From Verrucomicrobiota bacterium (GTDB taxonomy: Bacteria > Verrucomicrobiota > Verrucomicrobiia > Opitutales > Opitutaceae): a stretch of 64,000 nucleotides of DNA. Shown here one piece after another: positions 49,363 to 58,598 of the stretch. The stretch is taken from NCBI GenBank assembly GCA_016222805.1, contig JACRQG010000025.1:62001-126000 (forward strand), written 5' to 3'. A program made the translations under genes and the position numbers. Under the pieces are notes generated by a model that saw only the letters and a program-made list of their open reading frames with translations, was not told the DNA's origin and made no database searches. How positions within the stretch are numbered: position 1 is the first letter of the stretch; each line of letters begins with the position of its first letter.

Positions 49363-49408
49363 GTCGGCCGCGGCGCATGTGGGTGCGCCGCGGCCGACCC
49401 TTTTTTCC
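49363..49408 (+). terminator. Strong terminator after module 3
   Basis: A perfect 15-bp stem GTCGGCCGCGGCGCA / TGCGCCGCGGCCGAC with loop TGTGGG, then CCTTTTTT. It closes the porin-cytochrome array. Confidence 0.93.
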
Positions 49409-49576
49409 GGTTCGGCTTGGCCCACCCCCTGCCCCCACGACTTCGCCCTGCGGTAGGGTGCGGTTTCCGCCCCGCCGGGGCGCGGGCAGAGCCGGTCAAG
49501 CTGAAGGGCAGCCGCGCTGACGATCCGTCCGCCTCAGGATCCGCGAAGGCGAAGCTGCAGAATGCCCGGCCGCGCT

Positions 49577-52500
49577 TTACTTCAGCTCCTCGATGAAGGT
49601 CAGGAGGTCGGCCATGTCCTGGACGGACATGCCGCCCTCGAGGCCCTCGGGCATCAGGCTCTTCCCGGAGGAACTGCTGCCCTTCACGTTGGCCCGCGGA
49701 ATGGAGACTTCGGCGCCTCCCATGATCTTCAGCGCCAGGCCGGAGGCATCGTCACGGGTGATCATTCCGAGGTAGGCGTTGCCGTCCTTGGTGTTCACTT
49801 CGTAGGCGATATACTGCGGGGCGACCTCCTTGTGCGGATCGACGATCGCAGCCAGCAGCGAATCGCGACCGCGGCTTTTGGTGGTGATCAAGTCCGGACC
49901 GAGTTCCATGCCCTCCCCGGCCGCCCGGTGACAGATGAAGCACCGGCCCTGGTACTGCACCTTTCCGCGGGTGGCATCGCCCTTGGTCGTCACCGCCGGC
50001 TGGAACTTCGCCGCCACTTCCTCGCGCGACGGAGGAATCACGCTCGCCAGAACGGTCCGCGCCTGCGTGCGCAGGGCTGCGTTCTTGTGCCGGCCGAGGC
50101 TCTCCACTTGGGAGGCGGCCAGGTCGCCCGGTTTGACCCGCCCAGCCGCCACCGCGTCCAGCAGGGCCTTGATCCGATCCTCCCGCGCCATGAGTGCCGC
50201 CAGAACCGCCTCCCGGGCCTTCGGTCCATATTCCCAGTGGCGGAGCAGCACACCCGCCACTTCGGGCGCCGGGTGCGCCGCCAGCGCCTTGACGGCCGCA
50301 ACTTGGATCTCCTCGGGCTGACCCGCCGCCACACAGGCAGACAACGCCGCCCGCGTCTGCCCCAGAGCTCCCACGCCGAGGAGTTCGATCGCCTGCAGGC
50401 GGGAGGCCGGCGGCGCCTTGCCATCCGCCGCCACTGCCGCCGCGCGGGCAAACACCGTATCCAGCCGCTTCGCGGTATCGGCCGCCCCGACGGTGAGCCC
50501 CGCCCGGTGCAGGCCGTCTCCCAGGGCCCGCAGCCAGAGCGGATTCGTCCCCGGGCGCGCCAGAAACTCGATTAACGGGCCGAAACCTTCAGCCGGCTTG
50601 GAGGCGGCCCGGATCTCGACCAGGCGCGCCACGAACGGCGCCGCCCGCTGCGCCAGGGCCGCGTCTCCGGTCAGCGCCGGGAACAACACCCGGTTCACGG
50701 CATCCGGCACGCCGCTGAGCAGGGCCGCGGAAATCCAGCGATCGGCGTGGTCGCGCCGGGCCAGTTGCGCGTAGGCACTCTCCAGCGCGGGCTGGGTGCC
50801 AGCCACGAACGCGAGTTGCAGGCGCACCCGCGCACTCGGATCGTCCGAAAGGGCGGCCAGCCGCGCCAGGAGCGCCGCCCCTGGGGCCTGCCGCGCCATG
50901 AGTTTTTCGGCGAGCCCGACCGCACGCTCACGCACATGTTCGTCCCGGTCAGCCAGCGCGGTGGCCACACTGGCCTCATCGAGGGAGCCCAATCCCTCCA
51001 GCGCACCCAGGGCATGATGCCGGGCCAGCGCCGAGGTCGATTCCCGCACCAGGGCCTGGAGGAGGGGCACGGCCGTCTTGTCCTGCCGTTCGTAAAGAAG
51101 GCGGGAGGCGGTGTCCCGATGCCAGCCGTTCGGATGGGCCAGCGTGGCGACCAGTTCCGCAGTGGGTGCCCGACCGAGCGCCGGATTGCCGCGCCGTTTC
51201 CACGCAGGGTTGTCGGGGACCAGCCGGAAGATGCGGCCCCGATCGTTGCCGGAGTTGAGATCGAGGTACTTCTTGATCTCGTCGGGGAGACTCCACGGGT
51301 GCTCGATCACCTCCCGGTACATGTCGCAGATATGCAGGGTGCCGTCCGGGGCGTTGGCGAAGTTCACCACCCGCACCCACGTGTCGGTGCTCGCGGCGAA
51401 CTCGTACCCCTGCTCGTCCGCCGGCCGGCGTCCGATCAGGCTCGCGCCGTCGGCGGTGATCTTCTTGCGGTGCACCAACTGGCCGCCGGAATCGCCGGAA
51501 AACGAGTTGTTCACGAAGTCCTCGCCGTAGGCGTCGCCGCGGAAGATCATCGTCCCGGAGGCGCCGGTGAAGTAGCCGCTCACCCTTCCGCCGCCCTCCA
51601 CGGCACCCTTGACCACGCCGGAGATGCGCCAGCGCGTGCGGATGATGCGCCAGGGTTCGTCCGGGCTCACGCGATAGACCTCCGCCGCCCCGCCGTCCGC
51701 CGCGATGCTTTGGCGCGGCGCGGGCATCGTGAAAAACGGGTTCCGCGTCGCGTAGCGACCGTCGTAGACCCAGAACTGCAGGTGATCGGAGTTGGAGCAG
51801 CCGAACTTCCGCCCGTAGTTGTCGAAACTCATGCCGTACTGCGCGCCGCCGGCCTCGAAGCCGTGCTCGTAGGTCCGGGGATCGAACCAGAAATCCCGCG
51901 CGGGTGTCAGCTCCTCCTCCGGCAGGTCGGGCCGCTTCAGGTTCCGGATCTTCCCCCGGTTGCCGGTGCCGCACTGGATGTGCACGCGGTTGTCCTGGCC
52001 CCACATGAAGCTGTTGAACATCCCCTGCACGTTCAGCCGCGCCAGGCCGGTGCCGAACCCGGTAAAAACCTTCTCGCGCACCTCGGCCCGCCCATCGCCA
52101 TCGCGATCCTCGAACCGCCAGATGTCGGGCGTCGCGCCGACAAACAGGCCGCCGTTCGCCCAGATCAGCCCGGTCGGCCACGGCAGATTATCCGCAAACA
52201 CCCGGCTGTTCTCGTAGAAGCCGTCGCCGTCCCGATCCTCGAGCAGGGAGATCCGCCCGAGGTGCGGCGTGCGGTCGCGCTCCTCCGAGTAGTCGATCAT
52301 CTCGCAGACGAACATCCGGCCGTTTTCGTCGAAGCAGATGGCGATCGGATCGCGCACGAAGGGCTCGTGCGTCACCAACTGCGCCTTGAAGCCGGGCTTC
52401 ACCTTCCAGGTGGCCACCGCGTCCTTCGGCTCCACCGGGGGATACCGGGGCAGGTCCTTGGCCGGGTCGACGGCCACCGCCCCTTTGGTTTCGCCGTACG

Positions 52501-52591
52501 CCTGGGCGTAGGTGTTGCGATGTTGGACCGATTCCGCGGCCAGCAGGCCGCCGCCGGTGCCGAGCAGGCACAGCAAGGGGACGAGTTTCAT
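49577..52591 (-). CDS. PVC-type haem-binding protein: propeller, HEAT-like repeats and C-terminal cytochrome c
   Basis: A 1004-residue exported protein (signal MKLVPLLCLLGTGGGLLAAES). Residues about 55-460 form the membrane-bound-dehydrogenase-like beta-propeller typical of Planctomycetes and Verrucomicrobia (FKAQLVTHEPFVRDPIAI, GRMFVCEM, LLEDRDGDGFYE). Residues about 500-860 look like alpha-helical HEAT repeats. The C-terminal domain has one haem site, CFICHRAAGEGMELGPDL. These proteins are thought to oxidise sugars or related compounds in the periplasm, but the reaction is unproven. The start was set at 52591; the open frame upstream runs through the 106-bp repeat and is not coding. It is probably co-transcribed with the next two genes. 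Confidence 0.9.
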   Translation of the reverse strand: MKLVPLLCLLGTGGGLLAAESVQHRNTYAQAYGETKGAVAVDPAKDLPRYPPVEPKDAVATWKVKPGFKAQLVTHEPFVRDPIAICFDENGRMFVCEMIDYSEERDRTPHLGRISLLEDRDGDGFYENSRVFADNLPWPTGLIWANGGLFVGATPDIWRFEDRDGDGRAEVREKVFTGFGTGLARLNVQGMFNSFMWGQDNRVHIQCGTGNRGKIRNLKRPDLPEEELTPARDFWFDPRTYEHGFEAGGAQYGMSFDNYGRKFGCSNSDHLQFWVYDGRYATRNPFFTMPAPRQSIAADGGAAEVYRVSPDEPWRIIRTRWRISGVVKGAVEGGGRVSGYFTGASGTMIFRGDAYGEDFVNNSFSGDSGGQLVHRKKITADGASLIGRRPADEQGYEFAASTDTWVRVVNFANAPDGTLHICDMYREVIEHPWSLPDEIKKYLDLNSGNDRGRIFRLVPDNPAWKRRGNPALGRAPTAELVATLAHPNGWHRDTASRLLYERQDKTAVPLLQALVRESTSALARHHALGALEGLGSLDEASVATALADRDEHVRERAVGLAEKLMARQAPGAALLARLAALSDDPSARVRLQLAFVAGTQPALESAYAQLARRDHADRWISAALLSGVPDAVNRVLFPALTGDAALAQRAAPFVARLVEIRAASKPAEGFGPLIEFLARPGTNPLWLRALGDGLHRAGLTVGAADTAKRLDTVFARAAAVAADGKAPPASRLQAIELLGVGALGQTRAALSACVAAGQPEEIQVAAVKALAAHPAPEVAGVLLRHWEYGPKAREAVLAALMAREDRIKALLDAVAAGRVKPGDLAASQVESLGRHKNAALRTQARTVLASVIPPSREEVAAKFQPAVTTKGDATRGKVQYQGRCFICHRAAGEGMELGPDLITTKSRGRDSLLAAIVDPHKEVAPQYIAYEVNTKDGNAYLGMITRDDASGLALKIMGGAEVSIPRANVKGSSSSGKSLMPEGLEGGMSVQDMADLLTFIEELK

Positions 52592-52664
52592 GGGGAGTGG
52601 GATCCGCTTTCTGGTAACCTTCCGGTTACCTGTCAACGATCGCGGCACGGGGGCGGCCGCGAGG

Positions 52665-52770
52665 GGCGCATCTGCCGGTTGGCGGTCATTTGTCTGGTGT
52701 AGCCGGGGGCGGTGACCCCGGCGGCCGGCCTCACCGCGGCCGGCTACAACCGCCAACCGACAGATGCGCC
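52665..52770. repeat. 106-bp intergenic palindromic repeat, copy B
   Basis: Second copy of the unit at 911-1016, with seven differences in 106 bases. The outer arms GGCGCATCTGCCGGTTGGCG and GACAGATGCGCC pair, as do TGTAGCCGGG and CCGGCTACA. It lies in the 250-bp gap between the DUF1549/1553 gene and the PVC haem gene, so it could be transcribed and fold within their message. Confidence 0.8.
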
Positions 52771-52841
52771 CGGTCGCGAGCCGGGTCTGGGGGATTTTCG
52801 TCCGGGAAAGCACCCCGCGCGGTCGGCCGGCTGCCGCCGCT

Positions 52842-55664
52842 TCACTCGAGGAAGGCCAGCTCGTTCGACTGGAGCAGCGTCTGCGCCAGCGCCTCCCAGC
52901 GCGTGAGGCCGGTCCCGGAGGATCCGACCCCGTCCAGAAAGGCGCGGGCCAGGGCGGCTTCACCGGCGTCCGGTGGCCGCTGCAGCACGGTGCGGAAAAG
53001 GGACTCGATCCGCACCGACTCGGAAGCCCCCGCCTCGCGCTCCACCCGCGCGGCGAGCCGTCGCGTCATTTCCAGCACGAAGGGGCTGTTGAGCAGAAAC
53101 AGCGCCTGCTGGGGAACGGTGGTCGCCAGCCGCTGCGCGCTCGACACGTCCGGGTTCGGAAAATCAAAGGTGCGGAACATGCCGGGCAGGTTCTGGCGGT
53201 CGATGAAGCCATATACGGTGCGTCTCCGGGTGAACGGCTGCTGCAGCAGATCATCCGGGAGGCCGCCTCCGGCGCGGTTCAGCTCTCCCGCCACCTGCAG
53301 CCAGGTATCCCGCTGGGCCTCGAACTCCAGCCGGCGGCGACCGAAGCGCGCGAGCCACCGGTTGTCCGGATCCAGGCCCGCCCCGGCCGGCTCGACGTCA
53401 CTGGCCTGCCGATACACCCGCGACAGGACGATGGTGCGGTGCAGCGCCTTGGTCGACCAGCCTCCAGCCATGAAGGAGGCCGCCAGCCAGTCGAGCAGCG
53501 CCCGGTGTTCCGGCGGTGGCGTCCGCACGCCAAAATCACTCGGGGTGTCGACCAGCCCCCGGCCGAAATGCCAGCCCCAGATCCGGTTCACGAATACCCG
53601 CGCCGTGAGGGGGTTTCCCGGACTGGCGATCGCCCGGGCCAGTTCCAGCCGGCCGCTGCCGTCGGTGAAAGGCACCCGCTCTTCCCCGGAAAGCACCTCC
53701 AGGAACCGGCGCGGCACCTCGGGCCCCCGGTTTCCCGGCCGGCCCCGCAGGAGCACGGCCGAGTTGCGTGGCTCCGCGCGATCGACCAGCGCCATCGCCC
53801 GGAGCGGCGCCCCCGCTTCGGTCCACTGCAGCGATTCCAGCTCCCTCCGCAGGGCCGCCGTGCGATCATTGAGCTGGCGGCGAATCATTGTGGCCGCCGC
53901 CTCTTCCGCCACCGCGGGTGGCGCCCCGGCCGCGGTCAGGAAGCCGCGCAGCCCCTCCGCCTCTTCCGGCGCGAGGGCGATCCGCCCTGACTTGCCCTTC
54001 TGCTTCCCTGCCGGGGCGGTGCCCGCCGGCTCCGCCGCCGCAAACACCTCGTTGTAAACTCCGGCCACCTCCGACAGCGATCCCGGCGGATTTTCCCGCC
54101 CTGCCAAGGCTCCCACCACGGCCGCGTGAAACCGGCGATCGCCCCGCCAGCCGGCGATCAGCCCGGCCGCGGCCTCGCGAAACCCCTCGGCCGGCAGCGC
54201 CGCCAACGCGAACCACGGCGCCAGGATCGGATGGTCCCGTCGGGTCGCCTCGGCGAGGTAGCTTCGCCAACGCCGAAGCACTTCGGGGTTCAGTTTCCGC
54301 GTCCCGGCAAAGAGCTCGAATTTCTCCCCCGCCACGGCGTCACCCGCCTCCCAGGCGCCCCACAGGTAGTCACCCGTGCGACGACGGAGCCCGGCCAGGA
54401 ACGCCTGCACTTCGCCGCGTTCCTTCTCCCGAATCCTCCCTTCGACCACCGCCCGCTTGCGCAGGAATTGCTGGTAGGCGGGCGAATCCACCAGCGGCCG
54501 CAACAGGGGCTTTTCCGCCGGCTCCTCCGACGAGGCAAACACCCCGTGCAATGAATAGTAATCCTGGGTCGGCACCGGATCGTATTTGTGATCGTGGCAT
54601 CGGGCACAGGTCACGGTCAGGCCGAGCAACCCGCGCGTCATCACGTCGATCCGGTCGTCGATGATGTCGTTCTGGTTGCCGAGAAACCGGCGGCCCAGGG
54701 TGAGAAATCCCAGCGCAGCCAGGGGCGACTTGTCCTCGCCGAGCGGCAGGCGATCCGCCGCGAGCTGCTCCACGACGAATTGATCGTAGGGTTTGTCGTC
54801 ATTGAACGAGCGGATCACGTAGTCCCGGTAGGTATGGGAGAAAGCGAAGCGCCGCTCGGCATTGCCCACCAGGTAGCCCTGCGTGTCGGCATAACGCGCC
54901 ACATCGAGCCAGAAGCGTCCCCAGCGTTCGCCATAGGCGGGCGAGGCCAGCAACCGCTCGACCGCCTCGGCATAGGCCCGGGGATCCTGGGGATAACGCC
55001 GCGCGAACGCCTCCACCTCGTCCATCGTCGGGGGCAGCCCGGTGAGGTCGTACGCCACGCGCCGCAGCAGGGTGCGTGGACCCGCCTCGCGCGCCAGGGC
55101 CAGGCCCCGCGCCTCCAGTGCGGAGACGACAAACGCGTCCACCGGTGTCGCGATCGCCTCGGGGCGGCGCACCGACGGGGGCACCGGCTTCACCACCGGC
55201 TGGAACGCCCAGTGGCGGCGCGCCGCCACCATGTCGAGCGGATGCGCCGGACCGCGGGTGCGCGGATCCGGCGCCCCCATTCGCACCCATTGCTCCAGCA
55301 GGGCGACCTCTTCCGGCGGCAGTTTTCCGCCCTGCTCCTTCGGTGGCATCTGCAGATCCTCCGAAGCATGGCGGACGGCCTCGAGTAGCAGGCTCTTCCC
55401 GGGGTCTCCCGGTACAATCGCCGGGCCGGTTTCCCCACCCTTCCGCAAGGTATCGCGCGTGTCGAGCCGCAGCCCTCCCTTGGACTTGCCCGCCGCCGCG
55501 CTGTGACAGTCGTAACAACGTTCGACCAGGATGGGGCGGATCTTCGCCTCGAAGAACTCCACCTGCTCCGCCGGGAGCTCCGGTTCCGCCGCCGAGGTCA
55601 CGCCCACCACGGCCGCACCGGCGGCCACCCCCCGCACCCACCTTACGACGTTACGATAGGGCAT
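52842..55664 (-). CDS. Cytochrome c / DUF1549 / DUF1553 (PSD1) protein
   Basis: A 940-residue exported protein. After the signal comes a planctomycete-type cytochrome domain with CYDCH near residue 50 (RPILVERCYDCHSAAAGKSK) and MPPKEQGGKLP. DUF1549 follows (PVDAFVVSALEARGLA, LTGLPPTMDEVEAFA, RYADTQGY), including TCARCHDHKYDPVPT, and then DUF1553 at the C-terminus (PLTARVFVNRIWGWHFGRG). Members usually pair with DUF1501 proteins in polysaccharide or sulfated-glycan regions, where their role is unproven. The start 55664 was chosen at MPYRNVVRW. It lies 123 bp after the DUF1501 gene, in the reverse of the more common order. Confidence 0.9.
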   Translation of the reverse strand: MPYRNVVRWVRGVAAGAAVVGVTSAAEPELPAEQVEFFEAKIRPILVERCYDCHSAAAGKSKGGLRLDTRDTLRKGGETGPAIVPGDPGKSLLLEAVRHASEDLQMPPKEQGGKLPPEEVALLEQWVRMGAPDPRTRGPAHPLDMVAARRHWAFQPVVKPVPPSVRRPEAIATPVDAFVVSALEARGLALAREAGPRTLLRRVAYDLTGLPPTMDEVEAFARRYPQDPRAYAEAVERLLASPAYGERWGRFWLDVARYADTQGYLVGNAERRFAFSHTYRDYVIRSFNDDKPYDQFVVEQLAADRLPLGEDKSPLAALGFLTLGRRFLGNQNDIIDDRIDVMTRGLLGLTVTCARCHDHKYDPVPTQDYYSLHGVFASSEEPAEKPLLRPLVDSPAYQQFLRKRAVVEGRIREKERGEVQAFLAGLRRRTGDYLWGAWEAGDAVAGEKFELFAGTRKLNPEVLRRWRSYLAEATRRDHPILAPWFALAALPAEGFREAAAGLIAGWRGDRRFHAAVVGALAGRENPPGSLSEVAGVYNEVFAAAEPAGTAPAGKQKGKSGRIALAPEEAEGLRGFLTAAGAPPAVAEEAAATMIRRQLNDRTAALRRELESLQWTEAGAPLRAMALVDRAEPRNSAVLLRGRPGNRGPEVPRRFLEVLSGEERVPFTDGSGRLELARAIASPGNPLTARVFVNRIWGWHFGRGLVDTPSDFGVRTPPPEHRALLDWLAASFMAGGWSTKALHRTIVLSRVYRQASDVEPAGAGLDPDNRWLARFGRRRLEFEAQRDTWLQVAGELNRAGGGLPDDLLQQPFTRRRTVYGFIDRQNLPGMFRTFDFPNPDVSSAQRLATTVPQQALFLLNSPFVLEMTRRLAARVEREAGASESVRIESLFRTVLQRPPDAGEAALARAFLDGVGSSGTGLTRWEALAQTLLQSNELAFLE

Positions 55665-55787
55665 GGCTGGATCCCTTTCGTGTCGGCGGGGCACCCGCGC
55701 CCATCGCTTCGCAGCCGGGTTCCCGCGGGGCGAGGCCGCCCCGCCCACAAGCACGACGCCAAACGCGGCCCCAATTACCCGCCGCGC

Positions 55788-57239
55788 TCACGCGATCAGC
55801 TCCTTCACGACCCGGCCATGCACGTCGGTGAGCCGAAAGTCCCGTCCGGCGTGCCGGTACGTCAGTCGTTCATGATCGAAACCCAGCAGCGCGAGGATCG
55901 TGGCGTGCAGATCGTGCACGTGCACGGGTTTCTCGACCGCCTTGAAGCCGAAGTCGTCCGTCGCCCCGTGCACATGGCCTCCCCGCACCCCGCCGCCGGC
56001 CAGCCACATCGTGAAGCCGTAGTGGTTGTGATCGCGTCCGTTGACCTTGCCGGCGTTGGCACCGGCCGTCGGCAACTCGACCACCGGCGTGCGCCCGAAC
56101 TCTCCGCCCCAGATCACCAGCGTGTCCTCAAGCATTCCGCGCTGCCGGAGATCCTGCAGCAGCGCGCCGATGGCCTGGTCGCTTTCCCGCGCGAGCTTGC
56201 GGTGGTTGACCTCGAGGTCGTCGTGGTTGTCCCACGGCTGGCCCGGACCATGCCAGACCTGGACGAAGCGCACGCCGCGCTCCAGCAACCGGCGCGCGGT
56301 GAGAATCTGCCGCCCCTGCACAGTATCGCCATAAAGCTCCCGCATGGCAGCCGGCTCCCGGGTGAGATCAAAGGCATCGCTCGCCTCGAGCTGCATGCGA
56401 TAGGCCAGCTCGAACGACTGGATCCTCGCTTCCAACTGCGGGTCCTCACCGCGGCGCGAAGCGTGCAGCTGGTTGAGCCGCCGCAGGAGATCGAGCTGCG
56501 CCCGCTGTTCGGCGGGGGAGCTGACCGGGCTGCGGATGTGTTCGATGAGTTTGTCCAGTTCCCGGTGCTGGGTGTCGATGTAGCTGCCCTGGAAGATGCC
56601 GGGGAGAAAGGCGCTCTGCCAGTTCTGCGACTCCTGGATCGGATGTCCTCCCGGGCACATCGCGATGAACCCCGGGAGATTCTGGTTTTCGGAACCGAGT
56701 CCGTAGGTCACCCACGAACCGAGGCTCGGGCGTGGCAGCCGCGCGTCTCCGCAGTTCATCAGCAGGAGCGAAGGTTCGTGATTGGGTACGTCGGCCTGCA
56801 TCGACCGGACGACCGCGATGTCGTCGATGTGCTTCGCCACCTGCGGAAAAAGCTCGCTCACCTCGATGCCGCTGCGTCCGTGGCGCTCGAACTTGAACGG
56901 GGAGGCGAAGGCCGCCCCGGTCTTGCGCTCGGTCTTCAGCTCGACCGGCAGCGTCTTTCCATGCCACCGCGCCAGCTCGGGCTTGGGATCAAAGGTGTCG
57001 ACCTGCGACGGCCCGCCGTTCGCGAAGAGGTGAATGACGCGCTTCGCCTTGGCGGGAAAGTGCGGCGCGCGCGGCGCCAGCGGGAAGTTCGGATCAAAGG
57101 CCACCCCGGCCTGCCTCCCTGCGGCCGCCTCCGCCCCGGCCACCAGCGCGAACCCGAGCGCGCCCATGCCGACGCCGCAGCGCTGGAGAAACGCGCGACG
57201 ACTGAGCAGCAGGTCCTCGGGACGGAGCGGATGGGGCAT
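55788..57239 (-). CDS. DUF1501 protein (sulfatase-like fold) with Tat signal
   Basis: A 483-residue protein with a twin-arginine signal (LLSRRAFLQRCGVGMGALGFAL). The body matches DUF1501: AKRVIHLFANGGPSQVDTFDPKPEL, VRSMQADVPNHEPS, PRPSLGSWVTYGLGS and LEDTLVIWGGEFGRTP. The latter holds metal-site residues typical of the alkaline-phosphatase/sulfatase superfamily. The catalytic activity of the family is not established. It is the first gene of the minus-strand trio and is divergent from the DUF1080 gene (90 bp apart). Confidence 0.92.
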   Translation of the reverse strand: MPHPLRPEDLLLSRRAFLQRCGVGMGALGFALVAGAEAAAGRQAGVAFDPNFPLAPRAPHFPAKAKRVIHLFANGGPSQVDTFDPKPELARWHGKTLPVELKTERKTGAAFASPFKFERHGRSGIEVSELFPQVAKHIDDIAVVRSMQADVPNHEPSLLLMNCGDARLPRPSLGSWVTYGLGSENQNLPGFIAMCPGGHPIQESQNWQSAFLPGIFQGSYIDTQHRELDKLIEHIRSPVSSPAEQRAQLDLLRRLNQLHASRRGEDPQLEARIQSFELAYRMQLEASDAFDLTREPAAMRELYGDTVQGRQILTARRLLERGVRFVQVWHGPGQPWDNHDDLEVNHRKLARESDQAIGALLQDLRQRGMLEDTLVIWGGEFGRTPVVELPTAGANAGKVNGRDHNHYGFTMWLAGGGVRGGHVHGATDDFGFKAVEKPVHVHDLHATILALLGFDHERLTYRHAGRDFRLTDVHGRVVKELIA

Positions 57240-57329
57240 GGGGCGACCGCAGCAAAACGTGACGTCGGCTCCCGGGGAAGCCGGATTTTCTGGCGTGCAG
57301 AGTTCTCGCCGCCGCGCCTTGCTTGCGCC

Positions 57330-58502
57330 ATGCGTCCCCTGCTGCGACTCACCCCCGCCTTGTTGAGCCTGGCCGTCGCGTCCGCCCTCCGCGCCGCCGC
57401 TCCGGTACCCGACGCCGAGGGCTTTGTCCCGCTCTTCAACGGCCGGGATTTCACCGGCTGGACCAACGTCAACTGCGCGCCCGAAACCTGGAGCATCAAG
57501 GACGGCGTGATTCACTCCACCGGCCTGCCGATCGGCTGCCTCCGCACGACCCGCCAGTACGAGAACTTCATCCTGGAACTGGAATGGCGCCACCTGAAGC
57601 GCAGCGGCAACTCCGGGATCTTCGTCTGGGGTTCACCGATCAACGCCCCCGGCGTGCCCTTCCTGCGCGGCATCGAGGTGCAGGCCCTGGACAACGGTTA
57701 CGCGGAGGACTTCGAGCAGAAGAACGGCAAGAAGTCGGACTGGTTCACCGTCCACGGGGATGTCTTCGCGATCCACGGGGCCTCGATGAAGTACATCGGA
57801 CGCACCAATGGTAAACGGAGTTTCCCGATTGAGGACCGCAGCAAACCCTCCCCGGAGTGGAACCACTATCGCATCGTGGCCAACCACGGTTCGCTGCGTC
57901 TGCACGTCAACGGCAAGGAGGTCAGCGGCGGCGACGAAGCCAATTACCGCAAGGGTTACCTGGGGCTCGAATCGGAGGGATCGCCCGTGGAGTTCCGCAA
58001 CCTCCGCATCAAGGAACTGCCCTCGACCGGCGCGAGCCCGGAGGTTACCGCACCTCTCGATCCTGGCTGGAAGGCGCTCTTCAATGGCCTGGATCTGCGC
58101 GGCTGGCGCGATGCCGCCGGCGCGGTCGCCCACTGGACGGTAGGCGGGGGTCGGATCACCCGGAAACCGACGCCAGGCGAGGAAGCCCCGCTGTGGACCG
58201 AAGCCCAGTTTGGCGCGGCGGAGTTCGTCGTCGACTACCAGCCGCCGAAGACCGGAACGCCGGGAGCGGCAGTCGCGGAGATCATGGTCCGCGGCCAGCG
58301 CGTGACCTTGGGCGGCGCCGAGTCGGGCAAGTTCAGCCGGTTCACCGTGACCGTGGAAAGAGGCACCATCCGGGTGCAACGCGACTCCGCCAGCCCGGTC
58401 GAGCAGCCGCTCCCTTCCGCTGCCCCGGCCCGCGCCCCCTTCGGTCTGGTCGCCGCCGACGCCGGCGGCACGTTCACCAACCTGCACGCCCGCAATCTCT
58501 GA
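57330..58502 (+). CDS. Secreted protein with two DUF1080 domains
   Basis: A 390-residue exported protein (signal to about ALRAAAP) with two DUF1080 (3-keto-glucoside hydrolase/LamG-like) domains. The first runs from about 30 to 225 (GFVPLFNGRDFTGWTN, FILELEWRHLKRSGNSGIF, SPEWNHYRIVANHG), the second from about 245 to the end (GWKALFNGLDLRGWRD). The second is shorter and looks degenerate. Proteins of this family are abundant in Verrucomicrobiota and are linked to 3-keto-sugar breakdown. The start 57330 follows the signal peptide; the open frame extends upstream through the DUF1501 region on the other strand. Confidence 0.88.
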   Translation: MRPLLRLTPALLSLAVASALRAAAPVPDAEGFVPLFNGRDFTGWTNVNCAPETWSIKDGVIHSTGLPIGCLRTTRQYENFILELEWRHLKRSGNSGIFVWGSPINAPGVPFLRGIEVQALDNGYAEDFEQKNGKKSDWFTVHGDVFAIHGASMKYIGRTNGKRSFPIEDRSKPSPEWNHYRIVANHGSLRLHVNGKEVSGGDEANYRKGYLGLESEGSPVEFRNLRIKELPSTGASPEVTAPLDPGWKALFNGLDLRGWRDAAGAVAHWTVGGGRITRKPTPGEEAPLWTEAQFGAAEFVVDYQPPKTGTPGAAVAEIMVRGQRVTLGGAESGKFSRFTVTVERGTIRVQRDSASPVEQPLPSAAPARAPFGLVAADAGGTFTNLHARNL

Positions 58503-58598
58503 GCCGGCTTCTGCCCCCGCAGTGACCGTGATGGGGAAACCCCGTTCACGGCCCACCTGCTCCCGCGATAGCGAGCGCCTCCCCTCTCCATCCCTGCC

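Noticed and set aside
47255-49438. A 727-codon minus-strand open frame over the third barrel gene
   Set aside because: Shadow of the barrel gene; it also runs through the strong terminator at 49363-49408.
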